A DNA stretch of 64,000 bases from Hordeum vulgare subsp. vulgare. Taxonomy: Eukaryota > Streptophyta > Magnoliopsida > Poales > Poaceae. The stretch is from positions 341,976,638 to 342,040,637 of the forward strand of contig NC_058521.1 in the NCBI RefSeq assembly GCF_904849725.1, written 5' to 3'. The notes beneath the pieces were generated by a model that saw only the letters and a list, made by a program, of their open reading frames with translations, was not told the origin of the DNA and did no database searches. This document shows, piece after piece, positions 35,147-46,700 of this stretch (its first letter is position 1; each line of letters opens with the position of its first letter). A program made the position numbers and the translations under genes.

Positions 35147-36566
35147 TGTAAGTGCATCTAGTGCCCCTTAGTGATTTTGGTGGTTTGAAGACTTATAGGT
35201 TAAGTATCTAATGTGTTTATGAGTGTACACAGGATCTATAAGTCATTGAGGAGTTTGAGATATTTGATGAATATCAACCACTAAAAATATATATCTTCGG
35301 TTGAAGAAATTGGTCTGAAGCTGAAGAATTGAATCGCGAAGAATCTGCGATGAAATTGATATTCCTCGTGAAGATACTGAAATTGAGGAATTCGGTGTGT
35401 CCTGAAGAAAATCATCTTGAAGACTTTGAAGCATGAAGATTTACTCTTTTTGTTTTATTTTCTTCGCATTTGAGTAATAGGAACACCGTACTGTTAAAGG
35501 GGGTCGAAGTTACACTCTAGAATGAATTTCCTCATGATGCTCAACCCAAGCCTAATTCTATGAAAAGCCTCAAGTGAGGAATACGAGTGACATGAGGACT
35601 CTCACAGTTGAGGGTTCTGACCGTTTCGATAGCCACGCCACATCATTGGTCTTATTCACACCAACGGTCATATTATTTAAGGGCATTAGTGCATTAGTGT
35701 CAAATCATGTCGGGATGCTCCCAGGCTATAAATAGCCGCCCCCACAACCATTAGCTGGTTGGCTGATCCATTAGAAACTGACACTTGTCATAAGAGCAAC
35801 CCAATTCCTTAGAGTATTCGAGAGTAATTCATCGGTGAGGAAATACCCCAAACACCGAAACCACAAACCAAACCTAGTGATTGAGCATCACTAAAGAAGT
35901 TGTTCCTGTGTGGGACTGAAGCCTTTTACCTTTGAGGACTGTGCATCCTCCAGATGGTTAGGCGTCATGGTCTAGAGCTTTCCAGCAGTCAATTGTGGAT
36001 CGCCGGGTGACCAAGTTTGTGAGGGTTTGGAAGTCTGCCCTGAAGACATACCAGGAGTGTTGGGCGAGGACTGTGTGTTCTTAGCCCAAGGAGAACACGG
36101 TAGGGACTGTGTGTCCCGGGACTGTGTGTCCTTTGGTTTCAATACCAAGCCGCTCCAAACCAGATGTACGACTATCACAGCAGTTGGAACTAGGTCATCA
36201 ACTACTGTCTTCGCTGTGAAACGGGTTCTAATTCCTCAACTCCTTACTTTCCTCATATTATGTGTTGATAAATTCCACTACTACTGTTTGAAGAATTTGC
36301 TGAAGACTTTCTCTAAAATTCCTCAACCCCAAATTCTTCATGCTAGTTAATCCTCATCTGTATTCTGCGTGCCTGCTCACTTTGCAATCTGTTTTCACAT
36401 TCCTCACTCTGAAAAACTGTTGTTGTGAAACTTTGCACTTTTGATCCTTTTCTGTTTCCGCTGTAAGTTAGTCATCAGTGAGGAATTTCCTCAAAAGGAA
36501 TTTTCTCAGTGATGAAATTCTAAAAATCTCCTATTCACCCCCTCTAGTCGATATCACGCACTTTCA
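35147..36566 (+). repeat. 5' LTR of Copia element P
   Basis: Starts TGTAAGTGCATCTAGTGCCCC and ends …CACGCACTTTCA. It is rich in GAAGA/TTCTTC and CCTCA/TGAGG motifs, a compositional habit of this family. It has a TATAAATA box at 35727, and compared with the 3' LTR an extra 8 bases (ATTAGTGC duplicated near 35688). Confidence 0.95.
35727..35734 (+). promoter_or_regulatory. TATA box of the P 5' LTR
   Basis: CCAGGCTATAAATAGCCGCC, a strong plant core promoter. It is conserved in the 3' LTR (48585-48592) and on the minus strand of both LTRs of M (28021-28014, 55005-54998). Genomic RNA should start about 30 bases downstream. Confidence 0.8.
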
Positions 36567-36568
36567 AT

Positions 36569-36580
36569 TGGTATCAGAGC
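36569..36580 (+). other. Primer-binding site, initiator tRNA-Met (element P)
   Basis: TGGTATCAGAGC two bases after the LTR end, complementary to plant initiator tRNA-Met. Intact. Confidence 0.95.
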
Positions 36581-36633
36581 AAGGTACTGCCTTGTTTTGT
36601 GTGATTTTGGTTTAACCACCTGGAGTTTTAGTT

Positions 36634-39063
36634 ATGTCGACTGCACGCATGTTTAAGGTGACTGCAGCATGTCCTACTTTCGAAGGAAAGAACTTTGCCT
36701 TCTGGAAGAACAAGATGCAAATGCATCTACAAGCTATTGATAATGATCTCTGGTATATTGTGGAACATGGCGTCCCCATCATCTCTGCTAGTGTCTCTGC
36801 TGCTGATGTGAAGAAATTCAAGCAACTCGATTCTCAAGCGAAGAATATCATCTGTGGCCATCTGAGCCCAGGCCAGTTTGGAAGAGTAAGTGCTTTGGGC
36901 TCTGCAACACTGATCTGGGAGAGACTATGCAAAATAAATGAAGGAGTATCAACCCAGCGTGACTCTCGTGTTGATATTCTTTGCAATCTCTTCAATCGCT
37001 TCAAGAGGCATGACAATGAAAGCTGCCAAGACACCTTTGATCGCCTCACTGACATATCAAATGAACTGTAAGCACTGGGAGCTCGAGACATTACTGATCA
37101 CGAAGTTGTGAAGAAACTGCTGAGATCTTTGGATTCTTCATTTCATACTTTAGTTCTGATGATTCAAGAAAGACCAGACTACAAGATGTTTGATCCAGAT
37201 GATATACTCGAAAGGCTAAATACTCATGAATTCCAGCTAGAAGAGAAGGAAGATCTATATGGACCAAGCTATTCTAGACCGCGTGCACTGAAGGCCAGAG
37301 CAATTTCCCCATCTGAAGAAGAAGATTCAGATGACAGCATTGGTGACCCTGAAGAATTTGGACAGGAGCTTGCAATGCTCATGAGGAAATTCCAGAGGTT
37401 TACACGACGTGGCCAGTTCGGTAAATCTTCAAGAAGAGACATGAGGAAATCAGAATCTTCATCTCAGGACTACAAAAAAAGAACCTGCCACAAGTGCAAG
37501 AAATCAGGTCATTACATTGCTGATTGTCCCCGTTGGGGAAAGGAATCAAAGAAGAAGAAATACAAGGATGACAGTTCTGATGACTCGAAGAAGAAGAAGA
37601 AATCTTCAAAATCCTCATCTTCAAAGCCCTCATCGCACAAGAAGACTAGTTTCAGAAAGGCTTGGGCACTTATTGGCAAGGAAATGGACTCCGAGGCAGA
37701 ATCAGAGGAATGTGATGAAGAAGAGGGTTCTGATGAAGACTCAGAATCCGGACAGGCTAATCTTGCACTGGCAACCACTTTCGTGAGCAAGTCAATCTTC
37801 AATCTTGAATAAAATGATTGCACCATCCACACTGATGACTATGCTGATGACTTCGCTCCAACCTATTGCTTCATGGGAAAAGGTTCAAAGGTACCAAATA
37901 ATGCCTCCTCCTCTGATTCAAGTCACTGTGAACCTGATGATTATAACAGTGATGATCTGTTGAATGATGAAATGAACCTTACCCAAATCCTCACTGAAGA
38001 TGTGAAAAGTCTTCAGTCTAGATTTGATCATCTTCAAGATCGTTATGATACACTCCTCGCTGATCATGAGAAGCTTTCTTATGAATTTCTTCAAAGGAAG
38101 CTTGATCTAGAGAAGCTGAGGATGTCTCATGATGATCTTTGTATGGAAAATGATTCATTACTAGCTCAACAGATCAGCGCTGGTCAAGTTGAATTCATTC
38201 CTCCATGTCTTAAATGCATTGAACACGAAACTGCTAATTCCTCACCAGAATCATCAAATGCTTCTATTGCTACAAATTCTTCAACTGCACCTGTTGTGTC
38301 TATTTCCTCACTTGAGGAAAACACAAATGTTACTGATGAAAATGCAGGGTTGAAGGAATTGTATGTGACAGGCATATACAAAAGCCTCAAAGGACATCAA
38401 ACCCTTTGTGATGTGCTCAAAAAGCAGATCTTGAACAGGAACCCGAGGAAAGAAGGAATTTCCTTTGAGAGGAAATTAAATGCTGATGGATCTTATTGGA
38501 AACCTGAGCAGTATCCCAAAACCTCATGGGTTGCTGCTTCTGGGACTCCTTTTGATCCATCTAATCTAACCGGCTTTTCATGTGAATTATCCTATTCCTC
38601 AGATGAGTCATTTGACTCCAACTATAAATTGTTCAAAAAGCAATCTGGTGAAGTATTTGCCCGATATGTTGGAACTAAATGCAGGAATGGCCCTCCCTTA
38701 AGGAAAATCTGGGTTCCCAAAAGTTGTCTTGAAAATCTTTAGGTGAATGTCCTCACGACACCACCACTGAAGAATCGGAACCCCAGATCAAATTCCTCAG
38801 GAGGACCAAAGTCTTCAAGAGGATCAAACTCCTCAAGTGGTCAAAATTATGCTCGTACCCGTGCTAATGCATCTAACATGCAGGGAAACTACAAGGAATA
38901 TGAATATGAGCGTTACTCTTCAAATCAATATCTTCATAAATCCTCAAACTAGTTCTCTGCATATTCATATAAGTACTTTAACCCCCCTTTCTCATATGGT
39001 GCTCGCAGGATGATGAATGCTTTGCCACCCCTTCAGATGTGGGTGGTGAAGAAATCAAACTAA
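36634..39063 (+). pseudogene. Copia element P gag
   Basis: Starts at ATG 36634, 54 bases after the PBS. Capsid part: CPTFEGKNFAFWKNKMQMHL, LDSQAKNIICGHLSP. It continues past a stop at 37072 through EVVKKLLRSLDSSF to a CX2CX4HX4C zinc knuckle (CHKCKKSGHYIADC, 37486-37527), a Lys/Ser-rich tract, an acidic tract and a long coiled-coil-like extension (LQSRFDHLQDRYDTLLADHEKLSYEF, 38008 on, shown in part). The SIRE lineage is known for such long gag C-termini. In-frame stops are at 37072, 37810, 38740 and 38950, with no frameshift, since the protease at 39319 is still in the same frame. Relative to M, about 28 codons are missing at 37945. Confidence 0.9.
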
Positions 39064-39306
39064 TCACTTCTGCAGGTCAGGTCTCCAGATGAAAATCACC
39101 ATCTTAAGAATTTGCTAGAGACCTGAGGAAATGCTTGATAGGATGCAAGCTAATGTTGATGAAATAGAAATATTTCACTCGTCCTTATAATTCTGTTGTG
39201 ATGAAATTCTTATCTGATGAAATTGATATCATATTCTTCAAAGTTGAAGCATATGAGATGGTAAGCTATACTAATTCATCTGCAGGATGACAAACCCAAG
39301 AATACT

Positions 39307-40490
39307 GAGTGGGTTCTTGATAGTGGCTGCACACATCACATGACTGGTGATAAAAGCTTGTTGATGAATATGCCACTAACTCCATCACCTATGAAGCAAA
39401 TCACATATGTTGACAAAGGTAAAAGCAAGGTATTGGGACTTGGCAAAGTGGCTATTTCCAAGGATAGGCATATGGACAAAGTAGTGCTTCTGGAATCCCT
39501 TGGTTTTAACCTCATGTCAGTCTTGATGCTTTGTGATCTTGATATGATTGTTATCTTTGGTAGATATAGATGTGTAGTCATCATGGAATCTGACAGATCC
39601 AAAGTCTTCGAAGGTGTAAGAAGAGGAGATTTGTACATTGTTGATTTCTCTACAAGTCCTCAACCAGCCACTTGCTTACTAGCAAAAACCTCAGAAGGAT
39701 GGTTGTGGCACCGAAGACTAGGTCATGCAGGCATGAGGAATTTGCACACGCTCGCGAAGAAGAAGCATGTCATCGGCATCAAATCAGTCAAATTCCTCAA
39801 GGATCATCTCTGCGGTGCTTGTGAATCTGGGAAAATATCCAGATCCAAGCATCCCTCGAAGACTATCATGACCACTACACGTCCATTCGAATTGCTTCAT
39901 ATGGATCTATTTGGACCTACTCACTATGTCACACTAACCAATGCAGCATCTTTATATGGCTTCGTCATAGTTGATGATTATTCCAGATATACATGGGTGC
40001 ATATCATAGTGTACAAAACTGAAGTGCAGGAAATCTTCAAACGATTTTCTTCAAGGGCCTCGACGAACTTTGGCTTCAAGATCAAACATATCAGGAGTGA
40101 TAATGGAACCGAGTTCAAAAACACTGGTCTTGATGATTATCTTGATGAACTTGGTATTACTCACGAATTATCTGCTCCTTATACTCCTCAGCAGAATGGT
40201 GTCGTTGAAAGGAAGAACATGACTCTGGTTGAAATGGCAAGAACTATGGTTGAAGAATATCAGACTCCTCATCTCTTTTGGCCTGAACAATCAACACTGC
40301 ATGCCATATCATCAACATGGTATATTTTCACAAATTCCTCAAGAAAACCTCATATGAACTCCTCACTGACAAGAAACCCAATGTAAGTTATTTCAAAGTC
40401 TTTGGTGCAAAATGTTGGATTAGAGATGCTCACCATAGCTCAAATTTGCACCTAAGGCACATGAAGGTTTTATGCTCGGTTAGGGAAAGG
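39307..40490 (+). pseudogene. Copia element P protease and integrase
   Basis: Same frame as gag. Protease active site LDSGCTHHMTG (DSG at 39319-39327). Integrase zinc-binding HRRLGHAGMRNL…CGACESGK (39711-39829), catalytic core with DLFGP, DDYSRYTWVH, SDNGTEF and the Glu in PQQNGVVERKN (about 40187-40219). The frame is open from 39340 to 40386, but a shift around 40300 puts the continuation (FHKFLKKTSYELLTDKKP, VFGAKCWI) into another frame from 40317, and a second shift follows near 40440. The catalytic triad is present, the protein is truncated. Confidence 0.9.
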
Positions 40491-40549
40491 ACTCGCACAC
40501 CTACAGAGTTTTCAACAACTATCACCACAAAGTTGTTGAGACTGTATAT

Positions 40550-42436
40550 GTGTTGTTCGATGAAACTAATGGCTCGCAAAGAGAGCAATTGCCTTCTGAT
40601 CCAGATAAGTTGTCTATTGAGGAAGCAATAAAGCTCAAACCTACTGAAGACATTGTCCCCACTGAGGAAATTGGTGAAGAAACGATCCCCATCACTGATG
40701 AAAATCAAGAAGATGCTATTGAGGAAATTGCACCAGAACCACTTCCTCAGCCCAGACGAAATCCTCAACCAGCTCATCCGAGGATTGCAAATGAAGTAGA
40801 ACTTGACAAAATCCTCAACGACATCAACGCACCAGGTCCTCTCACTCGCTCAAAAGGTTCACACGTAGTTAACTTTTGTGGGCATTTTTTCCTTTGTATC
40901 CATCACATAACCCTCAAAAGTTGTTGAGGCTTTTCTGGAACCGGAGTGGATCCAAGCTATGCAAGACAAACTTCTTCAATTCATGCTGAATTACGTATGG
41001 GAGCTTGTCAAACGACTAGATCCTCGCAAGCACAACATCATCGACACCAAGTGGATTTTCCGAAACAAGCAAGATGAGGACGGTCAAGTGGTGAGGAACA
41101 AGGCACGACTTGTAACCCAAAGCTACACCCAGGTTGAAGGAATAGATTTCGATGAAACTTTTGCACCTGTTGCTAGACTTGAAGCTATTCGAATACTCCT
41201 TGCTTATTCTAATCATCATAACATCATCTTATACCAAAGGGATGTGAATAGTGCATTCATCAATGGTAAGCTTGAGGAAGAAGTATATGTTGCTCAGCCC
41301 CCAGGTTTTGAGAATCCAGGGAATCCAGACAAAGTGTTCAGACTCAACAAGGCTCTTTATGGTCTCAAGCAAGCCCCTCGGGCATGGTATGATACATTGA
41401 AGGAATTCCCCATGAAGAAAGGCTTCAAACCTGGTTCACTCGATCCAACTCTTTTCACTAAATCCTATCATAATGAGCTATTTGTGTGTCAAATATATGT
41501 CGATCATATCATATTTGGTTGTACTGACAAACGATACAGTGATGAATTCACTTACATGATGAGTGAAGAATACCAGATGTCTATGATGGGGGAGCTGAAA
41601 TTCTTCTTAGGTCTTCAAATTCGTCAACAACATAGTGGAATCTTCATATCACAGGAGAAATACCTCAATGATGTTCTGAGGAAATTCGACATGCATGAAT
41701 GCAAAGGTGCCAAGACTCCAATGCCTACCAACGACCACCTCAGCACTGATGAAAATGGTAAATATTTTGATCAGCAGGTATATCACTCTATGATTGGCTC
41801 TTTATTGTATCTATGTGCATCTAGGGCAGATATAATGCTTAGTGTTTGCATGTGTGCACGTTTTCAAGCAAAACCGAAGGAATCACACCATAAGGCTGTG
41901 AAGCATATTCTTCGATACTTAGCTCACACACCAACACTAGGATTATGGTATCCCAAGGTCTCAAATCTTCATCTTGTAGGGTATTCTGATTCTGACTATG
42001 CTGGTGACCGTGTGGATCGCAAGTCAACTTCTGGACATGCCATTTCCTCAGAAGATCACTAGTTTGTTGGTCCTCAAAGAAGCAGAACTGCTTATCACTC
42101 TCCACTACCGAAGCTGAGTACATTGTTGCTGGTTCATGCTGTGCTATGAAGCAAACCCTCAAGGACTATGGCACCAACATGAAGAATGTGCCTCTCTACT
42201 GCGACAATGAGAGTGCAATCAAGATTGCATACAACCCAATACAGCACTCGAAGACCAAGCACATCTAGATTCGTCATCATTTTCTTCGGGACCATGTCCT
42301 CAAGGGCAATATCCTCATCGACCATGTGAAGACTGATGATCAACTGGCAGATATCTTCACTAAGCCCTTGGATGAGAAAAGGTTTTGCAAGTTGCGGTGT
42401 GAGCTAAATATCTTAGAATCTTCAAATGTTTGTTAA
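40550..42436 (+). pseudogene. Copia element P reverse transcriptase and RNase H
   Basis: An acidic linker (40550-40927: EEIGEETIPITDENQEDAIE) is followed by a shift into the RT frame open at 40959-42062. That frame has KWIFRNKQDEDGQVVRNKARLV, FAPVARLEAIR, QRDVNSAFINGKL, ALYGLKQAPRAWYD, the catalytic box YVDHIIFG (41496-41519), SMIGSLLYL and GYSDSDYAGDRVDRKSTSG. The second Asp of YVDD is His here (CAT at 41505-41507). After 42062 the RNase H part (LYCDNESAIKIAYNP, ADIFTKPLDEKRFCKL) continues in another frame with a stop near 42268 and ends at 42436. It is inactive. Confidence 0.92.
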
Positions 42437-43159
42437 AAGCATGCACACATCCTAACACTTCTGCAAAATTGATGACTTAGATGTCCAACACATGATGAAT
42501 CGATTTTCTTCAACTAATGAAGAATATCACTCTGAATGTGAATAAATCAACGAAGTAATTGATTCTCAGGGCCCTACGACAATTGTACGTGGCGTCTGTA
42601 ATCAACATTCTTATATGGCGGGTCACTCCACCGCCCAATGTGAAATTCCTCAAGTTGAGTTTCTTCAAATATTCCATTTCCTCAAAATGTGTTTTTCTTC
42701 AAAACAGTTGTTCTTCATTGTGACGATTTATCACAAAATCTTCGAAAACACTTGATGACTTTCATTTGACTAGATAGACTGTGATTACTAGTCCTCAACA
42801 ACATTCACTTATAGCTATTTCTTCAAGTTGTTATTTCTTCTAAGTGAATGTGATCGGACCCTAATTACCCTCTATACTATTCTCATCCAGTCTATTCGAT
42901 TGTTCATATGCGTTCTACTTGAAACTTTGTTCAAAATCCTCACTGCGTCCTTGTCAGCCGATGATTTTGTAACGAAAATCCTCAAATCTTCAAAAATTAT
43001 TTCATTAATGCACAGTAACTGAACCCCACTTCCCACGTTCGGATAACCACGATCTCCACTATCTCCACCGCCTTGTTCGGGAACTACACGTGTCCTGCGG
43101 AGACGTAGAGGCAGGGGCTATATGGTCCGAAATCTTCGCGCCAACAGTAACTGCCTGGC

Positions 43160-43167
43160 TATAAATA
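43160..43167 (+). promoter_or_regulatory. Candidate internal TATA box for ORF3 in element P
   Basis: CTGGCTATAAATATGTCC, 7.4 kb from the 5' LTR TATA box and 629 bases upstream of the ORF3 ATG. It is preserved in M (33292-33285). A subgenomic ORF3 transcript could start near 43195. Confidence 0.5.
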
Positions 43168-43443
43168 TGTCCTTATCCCCCTCGGCAAACTCTTCTTTGC
43201 CCCATCGCTCTCCTGCCACAGCAAAAAGCACTGAACCCTAGCGCCACCGCTGGAAGTCTCATCGCCGGTGAGGATGAGCTTCACTGCCTCGACTTCTCCG
43301 TCGCTGGAACCACGCCGGAGTCGGACCATCTTCGTCCGCCGCCGCCTTAGACGTCCTTTGTCGCCGGGTTAGGGCGCATTGGACACTCGACCGAAGAGCT
43401 TATCTACACACCTTTTGTGTGTTCTTCGTGCGCACCTTCCAGG

Positions 43444-43780
43444 GTAAATAAAATCCCATTTTTACTGCAAGTTAGATCTACTATTTTACATCTCCTATGT
43501 GAAATATGTTTTTCCTCAAGACTCGATATGCACTTGATTCCTCAAACACTGCCTATCACCACACCATTGATGAACTTCACTAAGCATGTAAGATTTTCAC
43601 GAGATTCCTCAGTTGTGCGAATTTTCGGATCTGTACAACTCTGGAACCCAAGAAAAGTATGCTTAGGAAAATTCCTCAACCACTGGTTAAATTCCTCACC
43701 TGTCCAACTTTTTCATTTTCTTCAAATCTGAGAATGCATATGACCTCTCCAAATTCCTCGCAACTATACTCTGTTCAAAG
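43444..43780 (+). other. Candidate 5'-leader intron of ORF3 in element P
   Basis: Donor-like TTCCAGGGTAAATAAAATCC, T-rich body of 337 bases, acceptor-like CTATACTCTGTTCAAAG, then GTACACAG and the ATG at 43789. Donor and acceptor texts are shared with element M, where the acceptor is CTGTTCACAG. A second acceptor (…GTACACAG at 43788) would put the ATG directly at the exon start. Confidence 0.45.
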
Positions 43781-43788
43781 GTACACAG

Positions 43789-46700
43789 ATGTCAGTTGAT
43801 GAATCTCTCGGTTCTCATCATATTAACTCATTTGCAGCGTTTCTTGAAGAAAATCTTCAAGTCTCATCAGAATCCTCAAGAGTTCAATCTCATCAGCAAA
43901 ATCCTCAACTGAAGAAAATGGAGGATGACAGAAAGGAGAAGGGAGGAAAGAAACTTGAATAGAACACAACTGTGGATATCCCTGAGGATATTTACTTGGA
44001 CTATTGTACACCTGATGGAAATGAAACAATGGCCAAGAGAAAGATTCGGCTGCACAAGATAGAACGCCGATGGGCTAAGGAATGGAAGGAATACAGGTTT
44101 GTATCTGCCAAATATGCGAAGAAATTCACCCTGAAGCCTCCTGGCAAACATGCCCCACTTGAGGCTCATCAAATAGCACATCCCTCAAGCCTCAAGACCC
44201 GTGATGACTATCCAGATGAGAAGGAAAATCATCTGGCTAAGCTCAAGAAACAGGCAGATGTTGTAGTGAGGAAACTCAATGAATCCTCAGCTACTGCCTC
44301 AGCTGCAGCTACTTCCTCTGCCGCTGAGACCTCCGGTTCAGAAATTCCTCAACCACAGTATGTGCCATCAAAGCCAAGGGCTCCAAAGCCTCAAAAGAAG
44401 TCTGCTCAGGCATCAGTTACAAAACCCTCAGTGCCAAAAACCTCAGCACAACCACCAAAGCCTCAAGAGACACCAGTACAGAAGCAAGTCATGAAGCCAA
44501 TGACCGCCACCTCGAGCTCCTCACTCCCGGCTGCAACCAGCTCGGAGACAAAGTCTTCACCACCTCCGGTGAAGACTCAGGTGTCTGCTGAAAGAGCAAC
44601 TCTGCCAAGCCCCAGCAAAATCATCACCGTCCCGTCTGCATTAGAGTGCAGTGATGAATATGATGATCAAACCCTGCAAGCCATAATCAGAAACAAGCAG
44701 GAAAGGGTAGCTCAAGCATCAGGCAGCGCCATTCCTCTGGGCATGGACCCCAAGGTTCTCCTAGACTACATCAACATCTGGAATGAGGACCCAAACATTG
44801 CGCTTGATGATTTGAAACTTCCCCCTCTCATCAGCCACATGGTGGCCACTTTCATCAATGAAGACAAGTGGAAAGAACAACAGGCCAAGGTTGCGAAGCT
44901 TAAAAAGGAGAAATTCCTCAAGCAGAATCTCCTCAGCTTGACGCCTGATGCACTGGTGTCAACACAGGCTGAGCTGAAGAATTTGACTGACAAGTACTCC
45001 AAGCTATCAGATCATAAGAGTCTCAAGAGCAATTTCATCAAGCTGGCCACTAAAGTTGTTGATGACTACAAGAAGAAGGTTGCACCTCCAGCACCAACTC
45101 CCCAGCCCTTGATTGAAGAGCCAGCAGATGAATCTCCTCAAGCTGAGGAAATACACCAAGAAAGCCGTGTGGATGTACCGGCTATTCAAGAAATCACCAT
45201 GGAAGCTCCAGTTGATGAACCTGCAGCAGCTGATGAGACTGCCCCTAACCCAGATGCTTCATCAAAGCAAGCTCATGACTCTGCTCCAGCTGGTTTCTCA
45301 AAGCCAGCTGAAGAATTTGTCGAGAGAACCCCTTCACCAAAAGCTTCAAAGGTGAAGAAGATGACTCCGTCTGCATCAGACGTGAAGAAAACCAGGGCTG
45401 CTGACAAGGAAGCCAAAAAGAGAAAGGCCTCCTCATTAGAAGAAGAAACAAAGGCCAAGCGCCTCAAAGCGCTTGAAGATACTGCTCCTCTGGACCCTGT
45501 GCCTCTAAATGTCGCTCGGTCTTATGAAATGGTCATCCTTGATGATCAAGCGAAAGGGACAGATGAGGAAATGAAGGATGTCGCCTCTGAGGAACACAAT
45601 GATGAAGAAATTCTTATTGACGACAGTCCTCAGCCCTTCATTCCTCAGAAAGACACTGCTCAAGGATCTGCTGCACTAGCTGATGAAACTGCCTCTATCA
45701 CCAAGCCAGCTGAGGAAGAACAAACTGAAAATCCTCAAGCTGATGAAATTCAATGCTCTCAGAAAATTCCTCAAGATGAGGAACAGGCTGACCCAACTCC
45801 TCCAACTGAGCAAGATGAATCTATTCCTCAGCCTGATGCAAAGCCAGATCAAGCCCTCAGCCTCACGCCCAGCCAGAGCCATCTCCTCAGCCTGAAGCCC
45901 CAGCTGATGAAATTCCTCACCCTGAGGAAAATGCTGAGGAAAATGCACCTGATCAAGACAATGCCTTTGTCGTGCTCAACCCCGAGACTGCAATTGTTGT
46001 CTCCCCTCCTGTTCCTCAGCAAAATCATCAGCCAGTTCAGCGTCAGCCATTCTCCAAGCGACCACAGTTTTAAAAGGAGAATTTGTTTGAAGAGCGCATG
46101 TACTTTATTGGAGAGAACCCCTATGACAAGCCTCAAAATGTGGCATCTAAAGTTTTGGACCAGGACATAGCTGAATTACTATGCTTCTGTGTTGTGTGGA
46201 AGAAACAAGATATTCCAGCACAGGCATATTCCTCATGTTGAACTTGAAGCTATACCGTGCCTAGAGACAGTCCTCAATGTACTCCATGATGCTGGTTTGC
46301 TGCCAATGTGCTCCGACATCTCTGACTGGAACAGTGAGCTCATTCTTCAGTTCTATGCCACTCTTCACATCTCTGGCAACCCTGAAGACATTAACACTTG
46401 GGTGTTTGACTGGATGACACAAAACACTCACTACAAGGCTCCTGCTACTGAGCTCCTCCGTGAACTGCCTGTACCAATTCCCTCAGAGGAGGCTGTAAAG
46501 CTTTATGGTGAGCATGAGCTGCCCAACGGGATGATGGAAGTCGTCATGAAGCCTTCAGTGTGCTCGCGCCGATCAAAGGCCATGATGATGAAGGAAAATC
46601 GCCGAGAAAAACATTTCTTGTCCACGAGCTCAAATATACACCAAGGTCTGTCTACAGAATTCTCTTCAGTGTGCTCGCGCCGATCAAAGGCCATGATGAT

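Larger units (their letters stand above)
42437..43788 (+). other. Spacer between pol and ORF3 of element P, promoter-like
   Basis: AT-rich 42437-43010, then a GC-rich section with the look of a plant gene start: TATA box at 43160, ACCCTAGCGCCACCGCTGG at about 43216, a C/G-rich leader to 43443, then a T-rich intron-like stretch to 43780. Element M has the homologous section (34107-32713, minus). No coding frame of note. Confidence 0.6.

Noticed and set aside
37512..37832. Minus-strand Ser/Phe-rich frame over P gag
   Set aside because: Shadow of the Lys/Glu/Ser-rich gag tract (AAG/GAA codons read in reverse).
43972..46170. ORF3 as a true envelope gene
   Set aside because: Position fits, but no signal peptide, no transmembrane segment and no Cys-rich ectodomain can be seen in either copy.
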